64,000 bases of DNA from CAWCOU01 sp963797335 (GTDB taxonomy: Bacteria > Pseudomonadota > Gammaproteobacteria > JAURND01). The notes beneath the pieces are model-generated. The model ran no database searches. It saw only the letters and a list, made by a program, of their open reading frames with translations, and was not told the origin of the DNA. Numbering within the stretch: position 1 is the first letter of the stretch; each line of letters starts with the position of its first letter. A program made the translations under genes and the position numbers. Where the stretch lies: contig CAWCOU010000006.1 of NCBI GenBank assembly GCA_963797335.1, forward strand, positions 682,001 through 746,000. Reading direction: 5' to 3'. This document shows, piece after piece, positions 16,631 through 25,355 of the stretch.

Positions 16631-17041
16631 ATGAGAACATTGATTGCTTTTTGTTTATTCGGCCTAGCGTTTAATTCTGCGCTGGCAGAACCCATTGATA
16701 TGTCTTTAAATGCAACAAAAAATACAGCAGGATTAGGAGATCAGGTTCTGGCATTAGATCCAACAAAACTTTATAAATTTACCTGTCAGTTAACCCCGAA
16801 AGAGATCCCGCCTGCAGGCACTATTTTTCTTTACATAAAAGTTTGCGATCATGCTAAAGATTGTCCATTTGCTTATTCTGAAGGTCACGCCGATCTGAAA
16901 CAACCTGTTATCCAATTTAATTTCACACCCCAACAAGAATATATAGGCGAGCAATCTAATTTCTCAGTGAGTATGCAGTATATCCCAATCAGTGACCATC
17001 AAGAAGCTTTGGCTAGGTACCATTTATCTTGCACTTATTGA
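16631..17041 (+). CDS. Secreted protein of unknown function, likely RstA-controlled
   Basis: This 136-residue protein has a clear signal peptide (MRTLIAFCLFGLAFNSALA, cleavage after ALA), leaving a ~117-residue periplasmic or secreted domain with four cysteines (in FTCQL, KVCDHAKDCPF and HLSCTY) that could form two disulfides. The pattern suggests a beta-sandwich fold. I recognise no family. It lies directly after rstAB behind its own RstA-box-like site, inside the cassette bracketed by the MocR promoter repeat. Confidence 0.75.
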   Translation: MRTLIAFCLFGLAFNSALAEPIDMSLNATKNTAGLGDQVLALDPTKLYKFTCQLTPKEIPPAGTIFLYIKVCDHAKDCPFAYSEGHADLKQPVIQFNFTPQQEYIGEQSNFSVSMQYIPISDHQEALARYHLSCTY

Positions 17042-17056
17042 GACTCGATACAGCCT

Positions 17057-17144
17057 TGAAGGGTCACTGATCTGGCACCATTACGCGTTTACAACTGGTT
17101 CTATATACTATACGATAAGTTTGCTAAAGTTAAGTCCACTTTGA
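17057..17144. promoter_or_regulatory. MocR-type operator region, copy 2 of an ~85-bp direct repeat
   Basis: The segment runs GGGTCACTGATCTGGCACC, then AACTGGTTCTATA and AAGTCCACTTTGA, parallel to 13474-13560 with roughly 80-85% identity. The left end even matches the first codons of the MocR gene (GTCACTCAT there, GTCACTGAT here), so it looks like a decayed copy of a MocR gene start plus its divergent promoter. It leads directly into the split-barrel gene. Confidence 0.7.
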
Positions 17145-17156
17145 AAGGAGCTACTT

Positions 17157-17810
17157 ATGCATAAGAACTTAACGATGACAAAGAGAACCCAGGTTAAACG
17201 CCTAAAGGAACGGGCAAGTTACGATTCAGAAAAAATCCATGACGTGATAGATAAGGCCTTGTTTGCGACTATCGCTTTTTATGATGACAACCATGTTCAT
17301 GCCATTCCTATGGCTGTATGGCGAGAAAACAATCATTTATATATCCATGGCTCAACCGGGAGCCGTCTCATGCGGTCCTTGCAGTCTGGCAAACAAACTT
17401 GTATTACCATTACACATATTGATGGCTTGGTATTGGCGCGATCAGCCCTACACCATTCCATGAATTACCGCTCAGTATGTATCTATGGAAATTTTGAAGC
17501 GGTCGCTGAAGAAAATAAATTAAAACATATGGAACGTTTTTTAGAGCACTGGGTACCTGATCGATGGCAATATGTCCGCTTGCCGACCAAAAAAGAGTTA
17601 TCAGCAACAATGATTTTACATATGCCCATTCATGAGGCTGCATTTAAATCAAGGCAGGGGCCGCCGACAGATTCACCTGAAGATATGGAACACCCTGTGT
17701 GGGCAGGTGTTGTACCCATACAGGAAGAATGGAAAAAACCAGAACAGGTGGTAGAGCAAAACGATCCTAATTTGCCTGGGAAATTTGCAGATATCAGTGG
17801 TTCACTGTAG
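17157..17810 (+). CDS. Pyridoxamine-phosphate-oxidase-related split-barrel flavoprotein
   Basis: This is a 217-residue FMN-binding split-barrel protein. The segments DKALFATIAFYDDNHVHAIP, LYIHGSTGSRLMRSL and SVCIYGNFEAV match the PNPOx-like/NimA-type family. Members bind FMN and reduce or oxidise small molecules; this one is not the classical PdxH. AGGAG six bases before the ATG supports the start. Its promoter is a duplicate of the MocR promoter, and PNPOx-like genes are frequent targets of MocR regulators, so control by the regulator at 12003-13487 is likely (inference). Confidence 0.87.
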   Translation: MHKNLTMTKRTQVKRLKERASYDSEKIHDVIDKALFATIAFYDDNHVHAIPMAVWRENNHLYIHGSTGSRLMRSLQSGKQTCITITHIDGLVLARSALHHSMNYRSVCIYGNFEAVAEENKLKHMERFLEHWVPDRWQYVRLPTKKELSATMILHMPIHEAAFKSRQGPPTDSPEDMEHPVWAGVVPIQEEWKKPEQVVEQNDPNLPGKFADISGSL

Positions 17811-17854
17811 ATAGGGGCAAATCAAGTACTAATCCACTCAAAAAATCCTTACTG

Positions 17855-18196
17855 TTATTCACTTCCTTCATTCTCAATGGTCACATTTGCAGGGTAATAG
17901 TATGGGTTGTAGTAATAATAGGGGTAATAATCGGTGTAATAATCGGGATAAACATATGGATAGGGGTAATAATTATAGGGTTCCTCATCATTATAATGTC
18001 CATCATAATAATAATTCTCATTTTCATACCAATATCCTTGAAAATAATTGGCACATTTTTGTTGAGCATAAGAAGAACTATGAGTGGCGCAATATTCATT
18101 CATTTCTGTAGCGTCTACAGCATATGTGGCGTGGGCTAAACTTGGGATTGCCAAAATAAGTGTCATTTTTAGCAATTTATTATACATTTTTAGCAT
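17855..18196 (-). CDS. Tyrosine-rich secreted protein
   Basis: This 113-residue protein has a signal peptide (LILAIPSLAHATYA) followed by a short Cys-containing domain (EYCATHSSSYAQQKCANYF). The ~60-residue tail is built of Tyr, Pro, Asn and Asp with many YY pairs (for example PYYYYNPYYYP). GAGGA before the ATG at 18196 fits a ribosome site. I recognise no family. Tyr/Pro-rich low-complexity tails occur in cell-surface and eukaryote-contacting proteins, but function is unknown. The opposite strand is also open here, a by-product of low complexity. Confidence 0.72.
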   Translation of the reverse strand: MLKMYNKLLKMTLILAIPSLAHATYAVDATEMNEYCATHSSSYAQQKCANYFQGYWYENENYYYDGHYNDEEPYNYYPYPYVYPDYYTDYYPYYYYNPYYYPANVTIENEGSE

Positions 18197-18328
18197 ATTT
18201 AGTCCTCATTTAATCATTCTTTAATTATAGCATTCCGTTCCCTTTTTGCGGGTGATAAACTCTGAGGAAGAAGTTAGTCTCTCGTATTGCTTACTGCAGT
18301 AACTCAAATAAAACCAATAGGTACAAAT

Positions 18329-19276
18329 ATGACGGAAGAAGGGAAAACAATAAAATATAATCCAGAAAAACGCATTTCTGGCACCGATCACCGCCCACCA
18401 ATGACAATCGAACGATTTGTAGAATTATACTATTTCGGAAAAAGAGATTTTTCAGAGATAGTATTTGCACCAGGCATAAATTTCTCTTCTGTTAAACCCC
18501 CATTGGATCTAACCAATATGAAATTTGATGGTGCTCATTTGGTAAAATCTGTTTTTGACAGTATGCTTCTGGATAACACTACTTTTCATAATGCTATTTT
18601 AACCGAAGCTTCTTTTATAGATGTCTGCTGTATTGAACTCGAAGCGGAAGAAGAATCAGATGAGGAAGATTCTGAATATGAAAAAGCGGCAGAAGACGAT
18701 GACTCTGAGGAGGAAATCTCCAATAAAATAAATCCATTCGAAAATTCTAAGGATCTAGATACCACTCGATGGGGAAGATATAGTAAAAGACCGACCGGCG
18801 TTCCAACGATAGATCATGAATTAATAATTGAGCTTCAGAACTTACGCATAGAGGCCGAAGAATTACTTATAAAATATGGCGAAAAATCAAATTTAAAAAA
18901 ACAAACTCAGCAATTATCCAGACTGTTAGAAATACAATCCATCGCCCACAAAATTTGCTTTATTATCGGTGAACAATTTTTAAAAACTATAAGCGATAAT
19001 ATAGAAGCTATCGACCAAATAATGGAAAAATCAGATAAACTATATGAAAAATTTAGGGTTAAACAGCTTAGCAATCCGAATATATCTGACAGCAAAAATA
19101 GCTCGTTCGTTCATCTGCTAAAGACTCAAAGTCCGCTCCATAGTCAATCGTCAAGACTCAATATCCCTAAAATTACAAAAGAACACTATCAAGAAATTAC
19201 GGGGCTAGCGACAGTGATTTCTAGTAATTTCGGAATTGTTGATGATGAGCCTGAAAACATTTGCTCGCCTAAGTAA
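18329..19276 (+). CDS. Pentapeptide-like, acidic coiled protein, effector candidate
   Basis: This protein has about 315 residues. Residues ~55-95 carry pentapeptide-like quintets (LTNMKFDGAHL, SMLLDNTTFHNAILTEASF). A very acidic stretch follows (EAEEESDEEDSEYEKA, then EDDDSEEE), then a long helical region with heptad character and a polar tail. No signal peptide or membrane helix is seen. AGG at 18319-18321 supports the ATG at 18329; a TTG at 18287 would add 14 residues. Pentapeptide proteins are common among Legionella and Coxiella effectors; type IV secretion is possible but unproven. Confidence 0.72.
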   Translation: MTEEGKTIKYNPEKRISGTDHRPPMTIERFVELYYFGKRDFSEIVFAPGINFSSVKPPLDLTNMKFDGAHLVKSVFDSMLLDNTTFHNAILTEASFIDVCCIELEAEEESDEEDSEYEKAAEDDDSEEEISNKINPFENSKDLDTTRWGRYSKRPTGVPTIDHELIIELQNLRIEAEELLIKYGEKSNLKKQTQQLSRLLEIQSIAHKICFIIGEQFLKTISDNIEAIDQIMEKSDKLYEKFRVKQLSNPNISDSKNSSFVHLLKTQSPLHSQSSRLNIPKITKEHYQEITGLATVISSNFGIVDDEPENICSPK

Positions 19277-19447
19277 GGCATCTGTCATGAGTCTTGGAAA
19301 CGCTATTCAATCTGTTATGAATCAAGCCATGGCAAATTTAGCTGTTATGTGTAAAATTACCCAAGAATAAGAAGAAAGGCGTCATGTTAGTCCCTAACGA
19401 TTTCCAGTGTACGTCATGACGATAAAAAATCGATTAGAGGTCAACCT

Positions 19448-20011
19448 ATGACTACAACGGACGATGAAAAAACTTCACTACGTGAAAGAACTCAGCAGCT
19501 AAAAATTCCAAACCCTTTAGATATTAATTCTCTAGGGCAACAAGAATCCCTCGAAGAACTATTTAACAAGGCTAAAGCAGCTCATCCTCAACAAGATGAC
19601 AAAGTTAAAGAGGCTATTAACAATGCTGTCAAGCTTTATCACTCAGCTGCCGAACAAGGATATGCTTGGGCACAATATGATCTTGGAACTTGCTATCAAC
19701 ATGGTATCGGCGTTAAAAAAGATCCCAAAGAGGCGATCAGACTTTATCACTTAGCTGCCAAACAAGGACATTCTTCAACCCCCATCGTTGATAACAGCAG
19801 CCTAGCATTACAGACCCAGAAGAAAAACAAAGGGAGAAGGTGTTCACATGACAACCTTTCTGTTTTTTTAAAAGCCGCTTATGAGCTCTGCTCCTTGGCA
19901 GTGGAATATGCAGGTGATAGCGAGAATTGCTTCGAGAGCTTGCGCCTTGCCTTCAATAATCTATTCCCAAAACCAATACTAAATATTATCATAAGCAATT
20001 GGACGATTTAG
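19448..20011 (+). CDS. Small Sel1-repeat protein
   Basis: This 187-residue protein contains one partial and one complete Sel1-like repeat (KLYHSAAEQGYAWAQYDLG, then YQHGIGVKKDPKEAIRLYH) at about residues 57-112, flanked by helical segments. There is no signal peptide. AGAGG before the ATG at 19448 is a reasonable ribosome site. Sel1 repeats form alpha-solenoids that bind partner proteins. The short repeat array suggests a shortened relative of the 11-repeat protein at 187-4296. Function is unknown. Confidence 0.75.
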   Translation: MTTTDDEKTSLRERTQQLKIPNPLDINSLGQQESLEELFNKAKAAHPQQDDKVKEAINNAVKLYHSAAEQGYAWAQYDLGTCYQHGIGVKKDPKEAIRLYHLAAKQGHSSTPIVDNSSLALQTQKKNKGRRCSHDNLSVFLKAAYELCSLAVEYAGDSENCFESLRLAFNNLFPKPILNIIISNWTI

Positions 20012-20023
20012 GAGCAATCTTCG

Positions 20024-20368
20024 ATGTATGAACATTATCAAAAGCCATTGTTACCTAAGAGAAAATTTTACGCTCGCTTTTTATTAAGCACTTTCTTAGG
20101 ATTACTGGCTATTGCTGTCGCAGAATTTATCGGCATGCTAGGTTATCATCTCACGGAAAACATGTCTTGGATAGATGCGTTTGTGAATGCTGCGATGATT
20201 TTATCAGGCATGGGGCCGTTAGCTCAATTGCAAACCACGGCAGGAAAGCTGTTTGCGGGATTTTATGCTCTATTTAGTGGCTTATCTTTTATTTTAATCA
20301 TAGGTTTGATTTTCACGCCGGTGGTGCATCGATTTTTTCATAAATTACATTTGCCTAGTGAACACTAG
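20024..20368 (+). CDS. Small membrane protein resembling a K+ channel pore with a degenerate filter
   Basis: This 114-residue protein has two strong membrane helices (about residues 19-42 and 80-102). A re-entrant-like segment lies between them: DAFVNAAMILSGMGP, then GKLFAGFYALFSG. The order resembles two-helix potassium channels (helix, pore loop, helix, with the family string DAFYFSFVTLTTVGYGD), but the TVGYGD filter is replaced by LSGMGP, so K+ conduction is doubtful. It follows the Sel1 gene by 12 bases and may be co-transcribed. It could instead be an unrelated conserved membrane protein. Confidence 0.7.
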   Translation: MYEHYQKPLLPKRKFYARFLLSTFLGLLAIAVAEFIGMLGYHLTENMSWIDAFVNAAMILSGMGPLAQLQTTAGKLFAGFYALFSGLSFILIIGLIFTPVVHRFFHKLHLPSEH

Positions 20369-20530
20369 GCAAGCATTCGTATGAATTGCACAGACTCACT
20401 AGCATATTAACTTAGATAGTATTCTGTAAGTCTCTAGATACGGGGTCCTGTCGCTGCCATATCATTACCCATAAATTAGTTACCTCACCCAGTATGAGTG
20501 CCATGGGTTTATACATAAGTATCAAATTTT

Positions 20531-20782
20531 CCTTCTTCAACTTGCGACCAACGGAAGTCCCTGTGGGATGGGAGAAGGAAATAAAACTCTTGGCTTGATG
20601 CCCATAGGCATCCAGGCCGGGAGGACGGCCTTTTTTTCTTGCCTCTTGTCATGGTATGCTTGCAAATGCTTTTCAACATTGTGATAATGTAATGAATTTT
20701 GTTTAATTTTAAACCGCTCATCCGCCTTCGGCACCTTCTCCCATCCCACAGGGACTTCCGTTGGTCGCAAGTTGGAGAAGGA
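20531..20782. repeat. MITE-like inverted-repeat element
   Basis: Two near-perfect 48-base inverted arms (20531-20578 and 20734-20782, each with GGAAGTCCCTGTGGGATGG or its complement) enclose about 155 bases. The element has no transposase and lies in the 478-base gap between the channel-like gene and the adhesin. The right arm belongs to the CCGCCTTCGGCACCTTCTCC family also seen at 53181-53293. It may be a miniature inverted-repeat transposable element. Nothing else is visible in the gap. Confidence 0.75.
20615..20637 (+). terminator. Intrinsic terminator inside the inverted-repeat element
   Basis: GGCCG, six bases, CGGCC and then seven T residues form a compact hairpin with U-tail on the plus strand. 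It is positioned to end the transcript of the Sel1/channel-like genes before the adhesin promoter. Confidence 0.6.
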
Positions 20783-20846
20783 AAGTATTCCGGGGCGACG
20801 GCGTAAGTAGTTACCATTTCATTTTTGCATTCCAGGAGGTCGCAGC

Positions 20847-23576
20847 ATGGCACACCCTTTTTTCCCTATCTCTTTTCTCTATAACTGCCAAAAATTAAGC
20901 AAAAGCGCCGTCGTCGGCAGCTGTTTCTTTTTGGTAGGTCATGCGTTTGCAAACACTTACGCGGATCCAAGTAATGCCAATGCTTTTCTTCCCTACGCAC
21001 CAGGGGTTTCCATCACGGGATTAAGTGGTGATCTCACCACCGGCTATGGTGATGCCCTCATCCCATTGACGGGCCGGAATGCCAGCTTTTTTTATGTCGA
21101 TCCGCAGGCTCTATACCATAACGGTAATGATTATTCTGCTGCTCTCGGTTTGGGTGGTCGTGAGCTCACTGATAAATACGGTCTAGTAGGTGCGTACGTA
21201 TTCGGTGATTACAACCATTCCCCTGCTGGCCATTCGTTCTGGTTCGTCAGCCCGGGTATCGAACGCTTAGGCGATGTTGTCGATTTCAGTGCTAACGTGT
21301 ATATCCCCACTGGCTCTGAGCGAGTTTCCACCGGTAATGCGTTTGGTAGCGAAATAGGCGATTACGATTCCGTTAGCTTTGCCGGTCATACCGAATACGA
21401 TCAGTTGTTCAATACCTACGAATCGGTCGGTGTCGGTGAAGATGTACAACTGGGTTTCCGGCTACCGATGAGAGACAATCCGAAAATTTACGTCGGTGGT
21501 TACCATTTCAGCCCCAAAGATGCCCAGGATATTACTGGTGGCGTGGCACGTTTGGAAGTGCCAGTGAATGACCGTTTAGATTTCGATGTCAGCGAGGGCT
21601 ATGACAACTTTGCACATAATACCGTTAAAGTGGGCCTGGCTTATCACTTCGGCGGTCGCCATACACCGCAGCGCTTCTCCGGCGATCTCACCCAGCGGAT
21701 GGTCGATCCCATTCAGCGTAACTTAATTGCCGTGGGTGGCAGTTCACATACGGCACAACCCATTCTGAGGCAAACCAAAGCCACTGGTGACTTTGATGTG
21801 GTCATGGATGATATTTCCTTCTTCTTACCCGATGATACTGCTCCCGGTCTGGTCACGGGTGAGGGCACTTACGAACATCCTTACATTGGTTTAACCCAAT
21901 CGAACGTCGATGATGCGAATAGCAAGAACAATACCAACTTCTTCTTTAATGGCAATATCGGCTCCTACGTTTCCACCACTGAAATTGACCTCATGAATGA
22001 CAGTATCTACGGGCGCCAAAGCTATAAGGGCAGATTATTCGTTCAGCCGGCCTCCGGCGATAATCGTCCGGTGATTGATTTTGAGAATTCAGAAGGTGGA
22101 GGAGACAATGGTTTTGTTTGGACAGTCGACACCGGTAATTCGGACATTGTCGTGACTTCGATTCGAATCACGGGCGGTGACGGGAATGGCGATGCCATGA
22201 TACTGGAGAATGACGGAGCTGGCCAGGTCAGTATGGAAGTGGATAACACCGATATTAGCAATACCCAATTTCTCGACGCGATATCTGCCAGAAATACCGC
22301 CGGCGGTATACTCAATCTAGCGGTGAACACCTCTACGTTAAATAACAATCTTGACGATGGTATTGACTTGAATGAATCCGGACAAGACAGTGTGATGAAT
22401 GTCACTATTAATTATTCAAGTCTCAGTGGCAATGGTAGTGACGGTCTGGCTGCCCTTGTTCATAATGCCACTAATCCCATATTAAATTTAGCCATTAATC
22501 ACTCTGCCTTGAACAACAACCATTCCGGTGATGGTGCTGTAATTGATCTCGAAACCAACACCAATGCTCAAACGAATTTTACTATTCGTCGTTCTACCTT
22601 TAATAATAATAACGAGGGGATTGTCTTATTGGATGCTCACAATCCCAGCAGTATTTTCAATGTGACCATTGATTCCTCTCAACTTAATGACAACGGCACA
22701 GGTTTAGGGATAGCACAAATCGCGGATAATAACGAGGTATTCAATTTAAAAATCAAAAATTCAAGTTTTAATGACAATGACAACGGCGACGGCATTAATC
22801 TCGATCTTGACAGTGTAGCCAATATATTAATCGATGATTCAAGCTTCAATGACAATAATGATATGGGCATTCAAGTTGCTAATACTGGGACTACTAACAT
22901 AACGGTTAAGAACTCGACTTTCAATGAGAATGCGGTTGATGGTCTTTATGCTGTAGATTATGGTAGCTCGTTTAACCTCACGACTATTAATTCCACATTT
23001 AATGGAAATACACAAGATGGGCTTTTTGCTCAAGATCTCGGTGGTACATTTAACCTAACCGCCAATAATTCCACATTTAATGGAAATACACAAGATGGGC
23101 TTTTTGCTGAAGATCTCGCCGGTACATTTAACCTAACCGCCAATAATTCGACATTTAACGGCAATAGCTATGGGATTCAAGCTAACAATGACTTCGATGG
23201 TACAATTAACCTAACCGCCAATAACTCGATGTTTAACGGCAACCATAATGATGGAATTTTTGCTCAAAATTTCTCAAATGGTACAATTAACCTAACCGCC
23301 AATAATTCGACTTTTAACAACAATAGCCATGATGGGATTGACGCTGTTAATTATTCAAATGGTACATTTAACCTGATCGCTAATAATTCGACATTTAACG
23401 ACAATACCGTTGATGGAATTTTTGCTGAAAATTTCTTACCTGGTGTATTTAATCTGACTGCTAATAACTCCCTGTTTAGTAACAATCAACATTTTGGAGT
23501 TGAAGCTCTTCATCTCAGCTCCGTTGATATCGCTACCTCTCAATTTGTCAATAATCCAAACAACATCGTCCCTTAA
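20847..23576 (+). CDS. Inverse-autotransporter adhesin with beta-helix passenger
   Basis: This is a 909-residue outer-membrane protein. A signal peptide (residues ~1-35, ending HAFA) is followed by an intimin/invasin-type beta-barrel (about 40-290) with strands such as YGLVGAYVFGDYN and VKVGLAYHFGGRH. A linker leads to a right-handed beta-helix of Asn/Ser/Thr-rich coils (about 340-909). The last seven coils repeat every 26-27 residues (NLTANNSTFNGN), with nearly identical DNA between some units. The barrel inserts in the outer membrane and the passenger is displayed, probably for host or surface contact. AGGAGG precedes the ATG. No terminal anchor or cleavage domain is present, as expected for this type Ve layout. 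Confidence 0.85.
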   Translation: MAHPFFPISFLYNCQKLSKSAVVGSCFFLVGHAFANTYADPSNANAFLPYAPGVSITGLSGDLTTGYGDALIPLTGRNASFFYVDPQALYHNGNDYSAALGLGGRELTDKYGLVGAYVFGDYNHSPAGHSFWFVSPGIERLGDVVDFSANVYIPTGSERVSTGNAFGSEIGDYDSVSFAGHTEYDQLFNTYESVGVGEDVQLGFRLPMRDNPKIYVGGYHFSPKDAQDITGGVARLEVPVNDRLDFDVSEGYDNFAHNTVKVGLAYHFGGRHTPQRFSGDLTQRMVDPIQRNLIAVGGSSHTAQPILRQTKATGDFDVVMDDISFFLPDDTAPGLVTGEGTYEHPYIGLTQSNVDDANSKNNTNFFFNGNIGSYVSTTEIDLMNDSIYGRQSYKGRLFVQPASGDNRPVIDFENSEGGGDNGFVWTVDTGNSDIVVTSIRITGGDGNGDAMILENDGAGQVSMEVDNTDISNTQFLDAISARNTAGGILNLAVNTSTLNNNLDDGIDLNESGQDSVMNVTINYSSLSGNGSDGLAALVHNATNPILNLAINHSALNNNHSGDGAVIDLETNTNAQTNFTIRRSTFNNNNEGIVLLDAHNPSSIFNVTIDSSQLNDNGTGLGIAQIADNNEVFNLKIKNSSFNDNDNGDGINLDLDSVANILIDDSSFNDNNDMGIQVANTGTTNITVKNSTFNENAVDGLYAVDYGSSFNLTTINSTFNGNTQDGLFAQDLGGTFNLTANNSTFNGNTQDGLFAEDLAGTFNLTANNSTFNGNSYGIQANNDFDGTINLTANNSMFNGNHNDGIFAQNFSNGTINLTANNSTFNNNSHDGIDAVNYSNGTFNLIANNSTFNDNTVDGIFAENFLPGVFNLTANNSLFSNNQHFGVEALHLSSVDIATSQFVNNPNNIVP

Positions 23577-23583
23577 AACCCCG

Positions 23584-23622
23584 CCCCTGGGAGCCCGGGC
23601 GGCTCGCCCGCGCTCCCAGGGG
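23584..23622. repeat. GC-rich palindromic repeat (CCCCTGGGAGC family)
   Basis: CCCCTGGGAGC and GCTCCCAGGGG arms pair over about 39 bases just after the adhesin stop. Related copies lie at 39766-39804 and 59387-59406, with partial ones near 53147 and 56704. No T-run follows, so it is a REP-like element rather than a standard terminator, though it may block transcription. Confidence 0.65.
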
Positions 23623-23758
23623 CTTACAAATGATTTCTAAATGTTATAAAAATCCTTCGATCGAAATACAACACTTCAGTAGCTACTCGCACGTCGTCCC
23701 GGCAAGGATGCCAAGATCCAGTGATACATTAGGGGGCCATGACTACTCACCCCTCTTT

Positions 23759-25228
23759 CTATTTTAATACAAAAGGATTTTGAGTGTTTTCTTCGGTGTT
23801 GATAAACGTGCTTTTTACTTGCAAGTACTCATAAATAGGGTTGACGCCGTTTTCTCGGCCTAACCCAGACTGCTTATAACCACCAAATGGCACTAAATGA
23901 TAGGTATTTACCCAAATGGTTCCCGCTTTTATTTGCTTAGGTAATTGTAAAGCCTTTTTAATATCCTGAGTCCATATTCCCGCAGCTAATCCGTATGGGG
24001 TATCATTGGCAATATCGATGGCTTCTGCCACGTCCTTAAATTTAATGACCGATAATACTGGCCCAAAAACCTCTTCTTGAGCAATTCTCATGTGATTATT
24101 TACTTCGGTAAAAATGGTCGGCTCAATAAACCACGGACTTTTTTCACAACTTTCCCGCATCGCCGGTTTTCCACCCAACATGCATTTCGCACCTTCTTTC
24201 TTTGCAATTTCAATGTAATTCAGTATTTTTTCATATTGTGCGGGAGTCGTTACCGGGCCAATTTGAGTCGTACGGCTCATGGGGTTACCCATCTGAGCCA
24301 TTTTAGTAAAATCGACCAACTTCGCCACAAATTCATCGTGAATACTTTCTTGCAGTAGCAGCCTGGAGCCAGCGATACAAGTCTGGCCTGTGGCCGCAAA
24401 AATACCCGAAACAGCCCCTTTCACGGCATTGTCTATGTCAGCGTCCGCAAAAACTATATTCGGGGATTTACCGCCCAATTCCAATGTCACCTTTTTTAAA
24501 TGTTTTGCTGCTTCAGAATAAACCTGAGCGCCAGTAGCGCTACCGCCAGTAAATGCTATTTTTGCCACCTTGGGGTGGGTGATGAGTGCCGTGCCGATCT
24601 CAGAACCATAACCCGATACCACATTAATCACACCCGCTGGAAAACCGACCTCTTCGGCAATTTTAGCAAACTCAAATGCCGAAACCGAAGTATACTCCGA
24701 TGGCTTAATAACAACGGTATTACCGACAGCCAATGCCGGTGCTATTTTCCATGCCATTTGCATCAAAGGCGAGTTCCAGGCGGTAATCGCCACCACCACT
24801 CCTAACGGTTCGTACTGCGTAAAAGCAACATTCCCAGGCTTATCGACATTAATGGTATCGCCCATAATGGTATCGGCCAAGCCAGCATAGTAATAATAAT
24901 GATTCGGTATATAATTCATTTGCGGTGAAACTTCGCTAATGATTTTACCATTATCATTTACTTCAATTTCTGCCAGGAAATCTGCTTTCTTTATTAATTG
25001 ATCGGCTAATTTTCGCAGTAATTCAGCCCGCTTATTCGGCTGCAGATTGGACCATTGCGGAAAGGCATTATTAGCTGCGATGCATGCCTTATCCACATCT
25101 GCTGCATTCGCTCGCGGTATTCTTGCCCAAACTTGGTTTGAAAATGGGTTAATCGAATCTATCCATTCACCTGCGGATGGATCACACCATTGACCGTTAA
25201 TAAATAATTGATATTGCCGTATAGACAT
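23759..25228 (-). CDS. NAD(P)-dependent aldehyde dehydrogenase
   Basis: This 489-residue enzyme oxidises an aldehyde to the acid. The family motifs are all present: WNSPLMQMAWKIAPALAVGN, the catalytic Glu in LELGGKSP, the catalytic Cys in GQTCIAGSR, and the C-terminal EEVFGPVLSV and PFGGYKQSGLGRE. The length is typical. The closest look is to betaine/4-aminobutyraldehyde/hydroxymuconic-type dehydrogenases, but substrate cannot be settled. The gene stands alone; a weak palindrome-rich gap separates it from the adhesin. Confidence 0.93.
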   Translation of the reverse strand: MSIRQYQLFINGQWCDPSAGEWIDSINPFSNQVWARIPRANAADVDKACIAANNAFPQWSNLQPNKRAELLRKLADQLIKKADFLAEIEVNDNGKIISEVSPQMNYIPNHYYYYAGLADTIMGDTINVDKPGNVAFTQYEPLGVVVAITAWNSPLMQMAWKIAPALAVGNTVVIKPSEYTSVSAFEFAKIAEEVGFPAGVINVVSGYGSEIGTALITHPKVAKIAFTGGSATGAQVYSEAAKHLKKVTLELGGKSPNIVFADADIDNAVKGAVSGIFAATGQTCIAGSRLLLQESIHDEFVAKLVDFTKMAQMGNPMSRTTQIGPVTTPAQYEKILNYIEIAKKEGAKCMLGGKPAMRESCEKSPWFIEPTIFTEVNNHMRIAQEEVFGPVLSVIKFKDVAEAIDIANDTPYGLAAGIWTQDIKKALQLPKQIKAGTIWVNTYHLVPFGGYKQSGLGRENGVNPIYEYLQVKSTFINTEENTQNPFVLK

Positions 25229-25355
25229 AGTTATCCCTCTAAAAGCTTTTACTAAATAAATATAGTATTTATTAATAAAATTTGATTTTTATTGCGCATT
25301 TAACTGATTTCTATTATACAATATTAATTCTTGTAAATTAAGCAAAGGTCTAGAT

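Noticed and set aside
17881..18111. Open frames on both strands across the Tyr-rich gene
   Set aside because: Low-complexity TAT/ATA repeats keep several frames open; only the minus-strand frame at 17855-18196 has a signal peptide and ribosome site.
19287..19370. A 27-codon reading frame (MSLGNAIQSV...) after the pentapeptide-like gene
   Set aside because: It is very short, and although AAGG lies before it, there is no homology or other support; a hairpin follows. Left unannotated.
20437..20460. Short repeat AGATACGGGGTCCTGTCGCTGC shared with 39853
   Set aside because: Only about 22 bases; noted as a dispersed repeat fragment but too short to interpret.
22980..23470. Repeats in the adhesin gene considered as a CRISPR array
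   Set aside because: The units are 78-81 bases, in frame, adjacent without spacers and code for beta-helix coils.
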